Below are positions 1-5,918 of a DNA stretch of 12,496 nt, in pieces. This DNA comes from Methanothermococcus okinawensis. GTDB taxonomy: Archaea > AGJL01 > Methanococci > Methanococcales > Methanococcaceae. The DNA is taken from assembly GCA_015661555.1 (NCBI GenBank), contig DQVW01000024.1:1-12496 (forward strand), read 5' to 3'. Both the position numbers and the translations under genes were made by a program. Each line of letters opens with the position of its first letter. The stretch's first letter is position 1. The notes under the pieces are model-generated. The model made no database searches, was not told where the DNA came from, and saw only the letters and a program-made list of their open reading frames with translations.

Positions 1-494
1 CAGAGTAGGGCTACCCTAATATTCTTTGGGGGGTAGATGCCCATCTCTCGGAATATCTGGGAGACTATCTCACAGGTGGAGGTTGCCCCCTCATCTACTA
101 TGGAGAGGGTGCAGAGCTCTGAGAGCTCTGTTTTCTTATGGTGATCTATCACTACCAGGGTGGAATGCTTTAACTCCTGGGTGTTCACCTTTACCTGGTT
201 TAAGTTGGAGGTGTCTACAAAAAACACCACATCCAGTAACTTGGGATATTGAACAACCTCCACCTCCTCCCCTATCTCCTCAAGTATATTTTTTGACAAC
301 TTACTTACAGAGTCTGCAGATATTATCAGGGTTTTATCCTCTGATTTATTTAAGATCTCTGCAAGATACTTTAGGGCAATTGCAGCTCCAATTGCATCTG
401 GATCTGCATTGTGATGACAGAGAAAGAGTATATTCTTATTTTCCTGGAGTATCTCTTTTAGACGATTTACATCCTCACTTCTTAGTCTAACCAT
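1..494 (-). CDS. DHH-family phosphoesterase, partial (3' end outside window)
   Basis: The reverse strand encodes 164 codons with no stop before the left edge, so only the N-terminal part is present. Visible DHH/DHHA1 motifs: motif I CHHNADPDAIG (residues about 26-36), motif II FFVDTSN (about 91-97) and the signature VVIDHHK (about 114-120). These Asp and His residues bind two Mn(II) ions in RecJ, NrnA-type oligoribonucleases and pyrophosphatases. Family knowledge suggests hydrolysis of a phosphodiester, such as short oligonucleotides or cyclic dinucleotides; which substrate cannot be told, and the C-terminal DHHA1 substrate domain is not in view. The start is ATG at 494-492 with GGTGT (499-503, complement) just upstream. 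The gene is divergent from cdhD. The plus-strand frame over the same bases is a Pro/Leu-rich shadow. Confidence 0.88.
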   Translation of the reverse strand, partial: MVRLRSEDVNRLKEILQENKNILFLCHHNADPDAIGAAIALKYLAEILNKSEDKTLIISADSVSKLSKNILEEIGEEVEVVQYPKLLDVVFFVDTSNLNQVKVNTQELKHSTLVVIDHHKKTELSELCTLSIVDEGATSTCEIVSQIFREMGIYPPKNIRVALL

Positions 495-533
495 GTGGAC
501 ACCATTTTTAATGTTTTTAAAACCCAGAAAAAC

Positions 534-541
534 TTTATATA
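534..541. promoter_or_regulatory. TATA box of the cdhDE / DHH divergent promoter
   Basis: TTTATATA at 534-541, preceded by purine-rich AGAAAAAC, matches the archaeal BRE-TATA consensus on the plus strand. Initiation about 25 nt downstream, near 563-567, would leave a leader of about 35 nt carrying the cdhD ribosome site. Read on the minus strand the same bases give TATATAAAG, correctly spaced for the DHH gene (predicted start near 511, ATG at 494). It is the best TATA match in the 104-bp gap. Use in both directions is inference. Confidence 0.6.
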
Positions 542-550
542 TTGTCCCTC

Positions 551-570
551 CAATTTATAACGATTTATAA
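551..570. repeat. Two tandem 10-bp TATA-like units in the cdhD leader
   Basis: CAATTTATAA (551-560) is followed directly by CGATTTATAA (561-570); the core ATTTATAA repeats with exactly one helical turn between copies. The pair lies about where cdhD transcription should begin. It could be extra TATA elements, an operator for a dimeric regulator bound on one helix face, or AT-rich chance. No function can be assigned from sequence. Confidence 0.35.
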
Positions 571-588
571 TGATAGATTTTTGCCCCT

Positions 589-594
589 GGTGAT
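589..594 (+). promoter_or_regulatory. Ribosome binding site deciding the cdhD start
   Basis: GGTGAT (extending to GGTGATC) is complementary to the 3' end of archaeal 16S rRNA and lies 4 nt before ATG 599. It rules out the in-frame TTG at 542, which overlaps the TATA box and would lie upstream of the expected transcription start. Confidence 0.85.
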
Positions 595-598
595 CTTA

Positions 599-1813
599 AT
601 GGAAATAGATGAGGTATTTGAACTTATGAAAAAGACGAACAGGATTAAGATAGACAGTATAGAGATAACTGCAGATGAGATAGTTATAAATATCCCCCAT
701 ATATCCCCCATCTCCATACCTCAAACCCCTCCAATAAGAGAGGGTATTAGGAGGATAGTATCTCCTGAGGAACCTAGAATAGAGATACCTGAGGTAGACT
801 GGGAGCCTCCAGTGGAGAAGTATAAGGGCTATATCAGGGAGGTGCAATTTGGCAGGCCTAAGTCTGAGGGAGGTAGGGGTAAGGTAATAAAGATAGGTGG
901 GCAGAGGGCACTTTACAGGTTCGAGGAGGTGCAGCCAAATCCTCCAGTGGTAACCTTCGATATCTTCGACATGCCCATGCCTGGGTTACCTAAACCTGTA
1001 AGGGAGTACTTCCAGGATGTGATGGAGGATCCTGTGGAGTGGGCTAAAAAGTGTATAAGGGAGTTCAACGCCGACATGGTAACAATCCACCACATCTCTA
1101 CAGATCCAAAGATAAAGGATACCTCTCCAAGGGAGGCTGCAAGGTTGATGGAGGACCTCCTCCAGGCTGTGGATGTACCCTTCGTCATTGGAGGTAGTGG
1201 AGATCCCAAGAAGGATCCCTTAGTCCTAGAGGCCTGTGCCCAGGTTACAGAGGGGGAGAGATGTCTTCTTGCATCTGCAAACCTGGATCTAGACTACAAG
1301 AGGGTGGCAGATGCCGCCATGAGGTACGACCACAACGTCCTCTCCTGGACTATTATGGATCCAAACATGGCCAGGGACTTAAATAGGAGATTGATATCCC
1401 ATGGCCTCGAGGGGGATAGAATTGTTATGGATCCTACAACCTGTTCCCTGGGATACGGTATAGAGTTCTCCATAAACGCCATGACAAGGTTGAGATTGGC
1501 AGGTTTGAAAGGTGACGAACTGGTAAATATGCCCATGTCCTCTGGAACTACAAACGCCATAGGTGCAAGGGAGGCCTGGATGGCTAAACCAGAGTGGGGA
1601 GATAGGAGGTACAGGTTACCCCTCTGGGAGATTACAACGGGATTGACCATGCTCCTCTGTGGTGTAGATTTATTCATGATGCTCCACCCCCTCTCTGCCA
1701 CGGTGATAAAGGAGTTTGGAAGGTTGCTTGTAAGTAAGCCTGGAAAGATAGAGGTAAGTAGTGACAACTACCAGTGGATTAAGGGCCTAAGTGTTGGTGA
1801 TGGGAATGGCTAA
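599..1813 (+). CDS. cdhD: Acetyl-CoA decarbonylase/synthase (CODH/ACS) delta subunit
   Basis: 404 aa, small subunit of the corrinoid iron-sulfur protein. With CdhE it shuttles the methyl group between tetrahydrosarcinapterin and the Ni-Fe-S centre of the acetyl-CoA synthase subunit in cytoplasmic carbon fixation. The N-terminal 110 residues carry a Pro/Ile-rich linker (PHISPISIPQTPPIREG, about 33-49). A TIM-barrel core follows, with family-typical stretches FDIFDMPMPGLPKP (about 120-133), HHISTDPKIKDTSP (164-177), FVIGGSGDPKKDP (195-207), MDPTTCSLGYG (277-287) and MMLHPLSA (360-367). No Cys cluster motif, as expected for this subunit. Start ATG 599 is set by GGTGAT at 589-594. The last 8 nt overlap cdhE. 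The Ni and CO dehydrogenase subunits (cdhA, B, C) are not in this window. Recognised confidently from sequence. Confidence 0.95.
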   Translation: MEIDEVFELMKKTNRIKIDSIEITADEIVINIPHISPISIPQTPPIREGIRRIVSPEEPRIEIPEVDWEPPVEKYKGYIREVQFGRPKSEGGRGKVIKIGGQRALYRFEEVQPNPPVVTFDIFDMPMPGLPKPVREYFQDVMEDPVEWAKKCIREFNADMVTIHHISTDPKIKDTSPREAARLMEDLLQAVDVPFVIGGSGDPKKDPLVLEACAQVTEGERCLLASANLDLDYKRVADAAMRYDHNVLSWTIMDPNMARDLNRRLISHGLEGDRIVMDPTTCSLGYGIEFSINAMTRLRLAGLKGDELVNMPMSSGTTNAIGAREAWMAKPEWGDRRYRLPLWEITTGLTMLLCGVDLFMMLHPLSATVIKEFGRLLVSKPGKIEVSSDNYQWIKGLSVGDGNG

Positions 1814-3287
1814 GAAGATAAGTGCCATGGATATCTACAAGCTACTTCCAAAGATAAACTGTAAGAAATGTGGGGAGTCCTCCTGTATGGCCTTTGCCAC
1901 GAAACTACAGGAGAGAAAGGCCTCCCTTGATCAGTGTCCCGTCTTAAAGTCCCCAAAGTTTGAGAAGAATAGAAAGAAACTTGAGGAATTGCTCTCCCCA
2001 CCTGTAAAGGAGGTATGGTTTGGATATGAAGATAGGAAGGCCATTCTAGGTGGGGAGGAGGTAATGTACAGGTATGAGCTTACCTTCTTCAACCCTACAG
2101 CTATAGGGGTGGATATATCAGACAAACTACCTGAGGAGGAGATAAGGAGGAGGGCCAAATTCGTTGAGGATTTTGTCTTTGAGAGAACTGGGGAGAAGTT
2201 GAAGTTAGATTTTATAGCCCTAAGGAACGCCTCAGATGATCCTGAGAGGTTTGTAAGGGCTTTAGAAATAATTCAGGAGAATACGAAGGTACCTGTTGCC
2301 CTCTGCTCACTGAATGTAGAGAGTATAGAGAGGGCCCTAGATGTTGTAAAATCTAAACCTATGGTGTATGCAGTTACAGAGCAGAATTTCCCTGAAATGA
2401 TGAAGATGTTGATATCAAAGAAGAAAAAAGATAAAAAGGATTTTGCAGTGGTACTCTCCTCCAGTAACATTAAAACACTGAAGGGTATGGTCAAGGCCTC
2501 CCTTGAACATGGTATAGAGGACCTAGTTTTAGACCCTCACACCACACCAGAGAATATCATGGATACCCTTGACAGGTTTGTAATGATAAGGAGAAGTGCC
2601 ATAGAGAGAGGGGACAAACTTCTTGGATATCCCATCCTAGGACTCCCAATAAACACCTACTTCTATGTATTAAGGGGTAACAATCCAATAGAACAGTTTG
2701 TGAAGGAGTTGGATAAGGCTGCCGCAATGATGGAGGCCAGTGCAGCCTGTGCCATGTTAAATAGGTATGCAGATGGGATCGTCATCCACGGTACAGAGAT
2801 ATGGGAGTTGATGCCAATACTTACCCTTAGACAGGCCATATATACAGATCCTAGGAAACCTCAAACTGTGGAACCTGGCCTCTATCCAATTGGGAACCCA
2901 GATGAGAACAGTCCAGTAATTATGACCACAAACTTCTCCCTAACATTCTATACGGTAACTGGGGACTTTGAAAAGGATGGTGTTACATGCTGGCTTCTAG
3001 TTATGGATACAGAGGGTAAGGCTGTTGATGTTGCAGTGGCTGGGGGACAGTACTGTGGGGAGAACGCTAAAAAATTAATAGAGGAGACGAAGATAGGGGA
3101 GAAGGTAAATCACAGGATTATTATACTCCCAGGATTGGCAGCTCCTGTAAGGGGGGATATTGAGGAGAAGACTGGCTGGACATGTGTAGTTGGGACGAGG
3201 GATTCCTCCCAGGTAGGGGAGTTTCTAAGGAAGAACTGGAATAGAATTCTTGAGGAGTGGAGGGCTAAACAGGGATCTGGGAATTAA
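1806..3287 (+). CDS. cdhE: CODH/ACS gamma subunit (corrinoid Fe-S protein, large subunit)
   Basis: 493 aa. The N-terminal domain has the [4Fe-4S] motif C-x2-C-x4-C-x16-C at C19, C22, C27 and C44, the cluster that reductively reactivates the corrinoid. A TIM barrel (roughly 85-310) follows, then a C-terminal Rossmann-like cobamide-binding domain (about 330-490; NFSLTFYTVTGDFE, VAGGQYCGENA, ILPGLAAPVRGD). It partners CdhD and accepts methyl from methyl-tetrahydrosarcinapterin. Start chosen as ATG 1806: GGTGAT (1796-1801) precedes it by 4 nt and it gives the family-typical opening MAKKISAMDIYKLLP. In-frame GTG 1791 and ATG 1800 lie within or before that site. The ribosome site and start sit inside the end of cdhD, implying translational coupling. 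Confidence 0.96.
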   Translation: MAKKISAMDIYKLLPKINCKKCGESSCMAFATKLQERKASLDQCPVLKSPKFEKNRKKLEELLSPPVKEVWFGYEDRKAILGGEEVMYRYELTFFNPTAIGVDISDKLPEEEIRRRAKFVEDFVFERTGEKLKLDFIALRNASDDPERFVRALEIIQENTKVPVALCSLNVESIERALDVVKSKPMVYAVTEQNFPEMMKMLISKKKKDKKDFAVVLSSSNIKTLKGMVKASLEHGIEDLVLDPHTTPENIMDTLDRFVMIRRSAIERGDKLLGYPILGLPINTYFYVLRGNNPIEQFVKELDKAAAMMEASAACAMLNRYADGIVIHGTEIWELMPILTLRQAIYTDPRKPQTVEPGLYPIGNPDENSPVIMTTNFSLTFYTVTGDFEKDGVTCWLLVMDTEGKAVDVAVAGGQYCGENAKKLIEETKIGEKVNHRIIILPGLAAPVRGDIEEKTGWTCVVGTRDSSQVGEFLRKNWNRILEEWRAKQGSGN

Positions 3288-3306
3288 TTCTATTTTTTTA
3301 ATAGAA
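3288..3306 (+). terminator. U-rich terminator after cdhE
   Basis: Directly after the cdhE stop, TTCTATT (3288-3294) and AATAGAA (3300-3306) form a 7-bp A/U stem around a T5 loop, so the T-run (3293-3299) lies in the hairpin. Archaeal termination relies mainly on such U-tracts. The tRNA promoter begins just downstream, consistent with separate transcription. Confidence 0.55.
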
Positions 3307-3309
3307 AAG

Positions 3310-3317
3310 TATATATA
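3310..3317 (+). promoter_or_regulatory. TATA box of the tRNA-Gln gene
   Basis: TATATATA preceded by AGAAAAG. Initiation about 25 nt downstream, near 3338-3342, would leave a 5' leader of about 20 nt to be removed by RNase P before A3360. No closer TATA element lies ahead of the tRNA. Confidence 0.55.
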
Positions 3318-3359
3318 GGAGAAGTGACTATTAAGGTTTTGCTCAATTGGATGGTATGT

Positions 3360-3435
3360 AGCCCGGTGGTGTAGTGGCCTATCATCCGGGGCTTTGGACC
3401 CCGGGACCGCGGTTCGAATCCGCGCCGGGCTACCA
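3360..3435 (+). tRNA. tRNA-Gln(UUG)
   Basis: 76 nt including an encoded CCA (3433-3435). The acceptor stem AGCCCGG pairs fully with CCGGGCT, giving an A1-U72 pair and discriminator A73. The anticodon stem CGGGG/CCCCG encloses loop CTTTGGA, anticodon TTG, reading Gln codons CAA (and CAG by wobble). The T arm CGCGG-TTCGAAT-CCGCG is perfect and the D loop contains GTGG; there is no intron. Nearly all stem pairs are G-C, as in thermophile tRNAs. Known for archaea: tRNA-Gln is charged with Glu and then amidated by GatDE. Flanked by its own TATA box and a U-rich terminator, it appears to be an independent unit. Confidence 0.96.
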
Positions 3436-3454
3436 TTTATTTTTTAGAAATAAA
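3436..3454 (+). terminator. U-rich terminator after tRNA-Gln
   Basis: TTTATTT (3436-3442) and AAATAAA (3448-3454) form a 7-bp A/U hairpin with a 5-nt loop, and T6 occurs at 3440-3445 right after the CCA end. It resembles the signal after cdhE. Confidence 0.5.
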
Positions 3455-3463
3455 TATTCATAA

Positions 3464-3474
3464 ATTTAAATATA
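3464..3474 (+). promoter_or_regulatory. Possible TATA element of the DUF166 gene
   Basis: The AT-rich stretch with TTTAAATAT ahead of ATG 3496 is the likely promoter; an initiation point 25 nt on would give a very short leader. The region is so AT-rich that other placements (for example around 3450-3460) are equally possible. Confidence 0.3.
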
Positions 3475-3495
3475 CAAAAATATTTTGTGATATAG

Positions 3496-4158
3496 ATGGA
3501 CAGTAAGATCTCTGTGGTTATAGTGTCAGATGGTAAGTATGGACATAGGACCTACGAGAATATAAAAAAGAAGTTCCCCTGTGAGTACGTAGTGTTAAAG
3601 TATAGGGGAGAGTTTGAGGATATAGAGATTGACAGAGAAACGTTAAAAAAACTTAAAAATTTCCATATTTTAATTACCTATCTAAGGGATCCTGATCTAA
3701 CTTACACCCTTATCCAGGAGATCGGTGGGGAAAAACACCCCTTTATAATAGTGGGGATTTGGAAGGGTGAAGGGTTCAAGAGACAACTGGAGAGATTTAG
3801 AAATGTAGTATGTCCAGATCTACTCTGTAATCTAGATGAGGATTACCTTAAAGACAGGGTAAAAGAGTTCCCTCAATTAAAGGAATTCTTAAAACACTTT
3901 GGAAAACCTAGGGTAAATATCCACCTAGATGGGGATGTTATAAGAGATATCGAGGTAGTCAGGGACTCCCCCTGTGGAGCAGTATCCAAGACACTTCAGG
4001 AGTTCCTTGGAGAGAGGATAGGGGAGGAAACTCTGAGAAGGATGGGACTGAGGATACAGCACTTCTGTAATGCAGGAGGATTTAAACCCTTCTCCGAGAG
4101 GGAGTGTAAGAAGGTCAAGGTTGGACATATACTTCTCGAAGGTATTGAGATCCATTAG
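3496..4158 (+). CDS. DUF166-family protein (function unknown)
   Basis: 220 aa, cytoplasmic by appearance (no signal or membrane segment). It opens with a Rossmann-like beta strand, SVVIVSDGKYG (6-16). The C-terminal half carries the pattern I associate with DUF166: GKPRVNIHLDGDVI (about 136-149), then EVVRDSPCGAV (153-163), then a late HFCNAGG (189-195). Six Cys (29, 106, 111, 160, 191, 204), with C106/C111 in CPDLLC, could form a metal site or redox pair. Some databases label this family as a putative thymidylate synthase; nothing in the sequence shows that, and I would not transfer it. Start ATG 3496 follows TGTGAT with a 4-nt spacer. The stop overlaps the convergent TFS gene by 4 nt. Confidence 0.75.
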   Translation: MDSKISVVIVSDGKYGHRTYENIKKKFPCEYVVLKYRGEFEDIEIDRETLKKLKNFHILITYLRDPDLTYTLIQEIGGEKHPFIIVGIWKGEGFKRQLERFRNVVCPDLLCNLDEDYLKDRVKEFPQLKEFLKHFGKPRVNIHLDGDVIRDIEVVRDSPCGAVSKTLQEFLGERIGEETLRRMGLRIQHFCNAGGFKPFSERECKKVKVGHILLEGIEIH

Positions 4159-4472
4159 TCGTACTCCCTCCAGGTGTAACCACACTTTGTACATCTGTAG
4201 AATCTAGTCTCAGGTTCATCTGCACACCTTGTCTGCTGGAGCCACCAGAAGGCCTCTAAGTTCCCACACTTGGGACACTCCACCTTAGTAGTTGGGAGGG
4301 TATTTACATTCTCAATCACTGCTATATCCCTCTTCTTAGACTCTAACCTCTCCTTAAGTAGGAAGGTTTCACCCTCTTTCTCCATCTCTATCTCATACTG
4401 ACATACTGTACATACCCACTTACCATCCTTTGGAAGCATTATGTTGTTACACTTTTTACAGAACTTTACCAC
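4155..4472 (-). CDS. tfs: Transcription factor S (TFIIS/Rpb9-like cleavage factor)
   Basis: 105 aa, the usual length. TFS binds archaeal RNA polymerase and stimulates cleavage of the transcript in backtracked complexes, rescuing stalled elongation. N-terminal zinc ribbon: C5-x2-C8 and C21-x2-C24. C-terminal TFIIS ribbon: C66-x2-C69 and C94-x2-C97, holding QQTRCADEPETRFYRC with the catalytic acidic pair D85/E86. C83 sits where Ser or Ala is common. Start is GTG at 4472-4470: GGTGAT (complement of 4476-4481) stands 3 nt upstream and the length then fits. Starting at 4529 would add 19 residues inside the Nudix gene. The ribosome site contains the Nudix TGA stop, so the two genes are a tight operon; from memory the same pairing occurs in Methanocaldococcus. 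Confidence 0.95.
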   Translation of the reverse strand: MVKFCKKCNNIMLPKDGKWVCTVCQYEIEMEKEGETFLLKERLESKKRDIAVIENVNTLPTTKVECPKCGNLEAFWWLQQTRCADEPETRFYRCTKCGYTWREYD

Positions 4473-4476
4473 CTTA

Positions 4477-4887
4477 TCACCTTTTCTCTCTAAATTTAAG
4501 ATAGTCCCTAAAAATAGTACCGTGGTCAAAGGCTAGGTCCATCTTCTTCACTTCCTCTATGGGGAAAAATCTAGCCTCTTTGGCGTCATCTGCTCCCTTG
4601 GGTGAACCCTCTATATACTCCAAAACATACACTATAGATACTGTATGGCCTCTAGGATCCCTTTCTGGATCTGAGTAGACCCCTAGGAGATCCTTAACCC
4701 TGGTTTTAATCCCAGTCTCCTCAAAGACCTCCCTTACTACAGCCTCCTCTGTTCTCTCTCCATACTTTACAAAACCTCCAGGGAATGCCCAGAAATCTTT
4801 AAAAGGAGGATTTTTTCTCTTTACAAGTAGTATCTTACCATCTACCTCTAGGATACCGTCAACTGTTAAAGAGGGGGATCTATTCAT
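4477..4887 (-). CDS. Nudix hydrolase, ADP-ribose pyrophosphatase type
   Basis: 136 aa. The Nudix box G-x5-E-x7-REVFEE-x-G-I is complete at residues 38-60, its Glu residues binding Mg2+. Upstream FWAFPGG (32-38) and the DPERDPRGH segment (73-81), followed by SIVYVLEY, resemble archaeal ADP-ribose pyrophosphatases, which split ADP-ribose into AMP and ribose 5-phosphate. The substrate is inferred from overall resemblance, so another NDP-X remains possible. Start ATG 4887: GTTGAT with a 4-nt spacer precedes it, matching the local pattern; ATG 4893 or TTG 4896 would add 2-3 residues. First gene of an operon with TFS, with the stop codon embedded in the TFS ribosome site. Confidence 0.88.
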   Translation of the reverse strand: MNRSPSLTVDGILEVDGKILLVKRKNPPFKDFWAFPGGFVKYGERTEEAVVREVFEETGIKTRVKDLLGVYSDPERDPRGHTVSIVYVLEYIEGSPKGADDAKEARFFPIEEVKKMDLAFDHGTIFRDYLKFREKR

Positions 4888-4934
4888 ACCCATCAACTTT
4901 AAAAAAATATGCTTATCCCACTAAAACCTGATGG

Positions 4935-4942
4935 TATAAATA
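4935..4942 (-). promoter_or_regulatory. TATA box of the Nudix-TFS operon
   Basis: On the minus strand the bases read TATTTATA within GTTATTTATACC. Expected initiation near 4912 leaves a leader of about 25 nt before ATG 4887. Confidence 0.5.
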
Positions 4943-4958
4943 ACTTACGATAAAACTT

Positions 4959-4966
4959 TTTTATAA
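4959..4966 (+). promoter_or_regulatory. TATA box of the pyrH operon
   Basis: TTTTATAA preceded by GATAAAAC, an acceptable BRE. Initiation near 4988 gives a leader of about 24 nt containing GGAGAGGTT (4997-5005) before ATG 5012. The divergent Nudix TATA box lies only about 20 bp away, so the two promoters nearly touch. Confidence 0.5.
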
Positions 4967-5011
4967 TAGGTTAATTTTTTTAGTACTCTAGAAAGTGGAG
5001 AGGTTAGTAGT

Positions 5012-5713
5012 ATGAAGGTGGTCTTTGCACTAGGTGGCTCAGTTATTATGCCTAGAGAGGGAGATGCAGAGAACATAAGGAGATACGCCCAGGTATTCAA
5101 AAGTATAAAGGACATGGGACATGACATCTGTATAGTGGTAGGAGGAGGGTACATCGCCAGGAGGTATATCTCTATTGCCAGAGCCTTTACAAACGAGGCC
5201 TTCTGTGACGAGATAGGTATAATGGCTACAAGGATGAACAGTATGGTTCTCATAGCCGCCCTTGGGGATTACACTGTTAAGAAGGTGCCTGAGGATTTTA
5301 AGGAGGCGGAGATGATACTGAATTTAAACAAGATCGTTGTTATGGGAGGTACCCATCCCGCCCACACCACAGATGCCGTTGCAGCCTCCCTGGCGGAGTA
5401 TATAGATGCAGATCTACTTGTTATTGCAACTAACGTAGATGGAGTTTACGACAGGGACCCTAGAAAATACAGGGATGCAAAGAAGATAGAGATCCTGACA
5501 ACAAAGGAGTTAGTAGACATTACCAAGTCCTACACTATAGAGGCAGGCTCCTCCTCCATAGTAGATCCCCTGGCCTCAAGGATCATAGACAGGGCAGGGT
5601 TAAAAACTGTAGTTATAAAGGGTACTCCAGAGGAGATTATGAATGTTATAGAGGATAAACACAGGGGTACCTTAATTGTACCTGATAGAAGGGGTTCCCA
5701 TGGAGAGGCATAG
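5012..5713 (+). CDS. pyrH: Uridylate kinase (UMP kinase, archaeal type)
   Basis: 233 aa, amino-acid-kinase fold. It phosphorylates UMP to UDP with ATP, feeding UTP and CTP synthesis. Family features: N-terminal VVFALGGSVI (3-12) with the phosphate-binding GGS; VVGGGYIARRYI (42-53); FCDEIGIMATRMNS (64-77) around the nucleotide site; GGTHPAHTTDAVAA (112-125); ATNVDGVYDRDPRKY (139-153); and late EAGSSSIVDPLASRII (177-192). Length fits the archaeal enzymes (about 225 aa), and the short N-terminus separates it from bacterial PyrH. Start ATG 5012 follows GGAGAGGTT. The last 14 nt overlap the next gene. Confidence 0.94.
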   Translation: MKVVFALGGSVIMPREGDAENIRRYAQVFKSIKDMGHDICIVVGGGYIARRYISIARAFTNEAFCDEIGIMATRMNSMVLIAALGDYTVKKVPEDFKEAEMILNLNKIVVMGGTHPAHTTDAVAASLAEYIDADLLVIATNVDGVYDRDPRKYRDAKKIEILTTKELVDITKSYTIEAGSSSIVDPLASRIIDRAGLKTVVIKGTPEEIMNVIEDKHRGTLIVPDRRGSHGEA

Positions 5714-5888
5714 GCACTGTTTAAACTGTGGGATATCCATTCCCCCAGAGGAGACATTCTGCTCCGAGAAGTGTAAGGATGAATATATAAAAAAGAGAAA
5801 GAAGATGTTGAGGATTCAGTTGGCAGTTCTCTTTGTTATCTTTGTAGTACTGCTGGTCCTTGTAGGGTTAAAAAGTGGTATTATCTAA
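5700..5888 (+). CDS. Small zinc-ribbon membrane protein (DUF2116-like)
   Basis: 62 aa. The N-terminal knuckle C7-x2-C10-x10-C21-x3-C25 (HCLNCG, then FCSEKC) should bind one zinc. A Lys/Arg-rich helix (25-38) leads to a single hydrophobic segment (about 39-57, LAVLFVIFVVLLVLVGL) and a four-residue tail. The basic stretch suggests the ribbon stays cytoplasmic. It resembles DUF2116, a set of short archaeal Zn-ribbon proteins with no assigned function. Start ATG 5700 lies 14 nt inside the end of pyrH, with GGGGTT (5691-5696) ahead, so translation is probably coupled to pyrH. The role is unknown. Confidence 0.8.
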   Translation: MERHRHCLNCGISIPPEETFCSEKCKDEYIKKRKKMLRIQLAVLFVIFVVLLVLVGLKSGII

Positions 5889-5895
5889 GTTTGAC

Positions 5896-5916
5896 AGCTC
5901 CTAACTAGGATGAGCT
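5896..5916. terminator. Possible hairpin between convergent genes
   Basis: AGCTC (5896-5900) and GAGCT (5912-5916) can pair across an 11-nt loop in the 30-bp gap between the zinc-ribbon gene and the RNase P p30 gene. The stem is short and there is no long T-run on either side, so a role in termination is a guess. Confidence 0.2.
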
Positions 5917-5918
5917 AT

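Noticed and set aside
26..490. 154-aa plus-strand open frame at the left edge
   Set aside because: It is a Pro/Leu/His-rich shadow of the minus-strand DHH gene, which shows all three family motifs.
542..598. 19-residue N-terminal extension of CdhD from TTG 542
   Set aside because: It overlaps the TATA box and precedes the expected transcript start; GGTGAT supports ATG 599.
913..1767. Minus-strand frames of 98 and 157 aa opposite cdhD
   Set aside because: They lie wholly within a confidently identified gene, have no ribosome site pattern and no recognisable motif.
3360..3435. tRNA gene as an integration site for a mobile element
   Set aside because: No partial tRNA repeat, integrase or composition change is visible on either side; the neighbours are ordinary genes.
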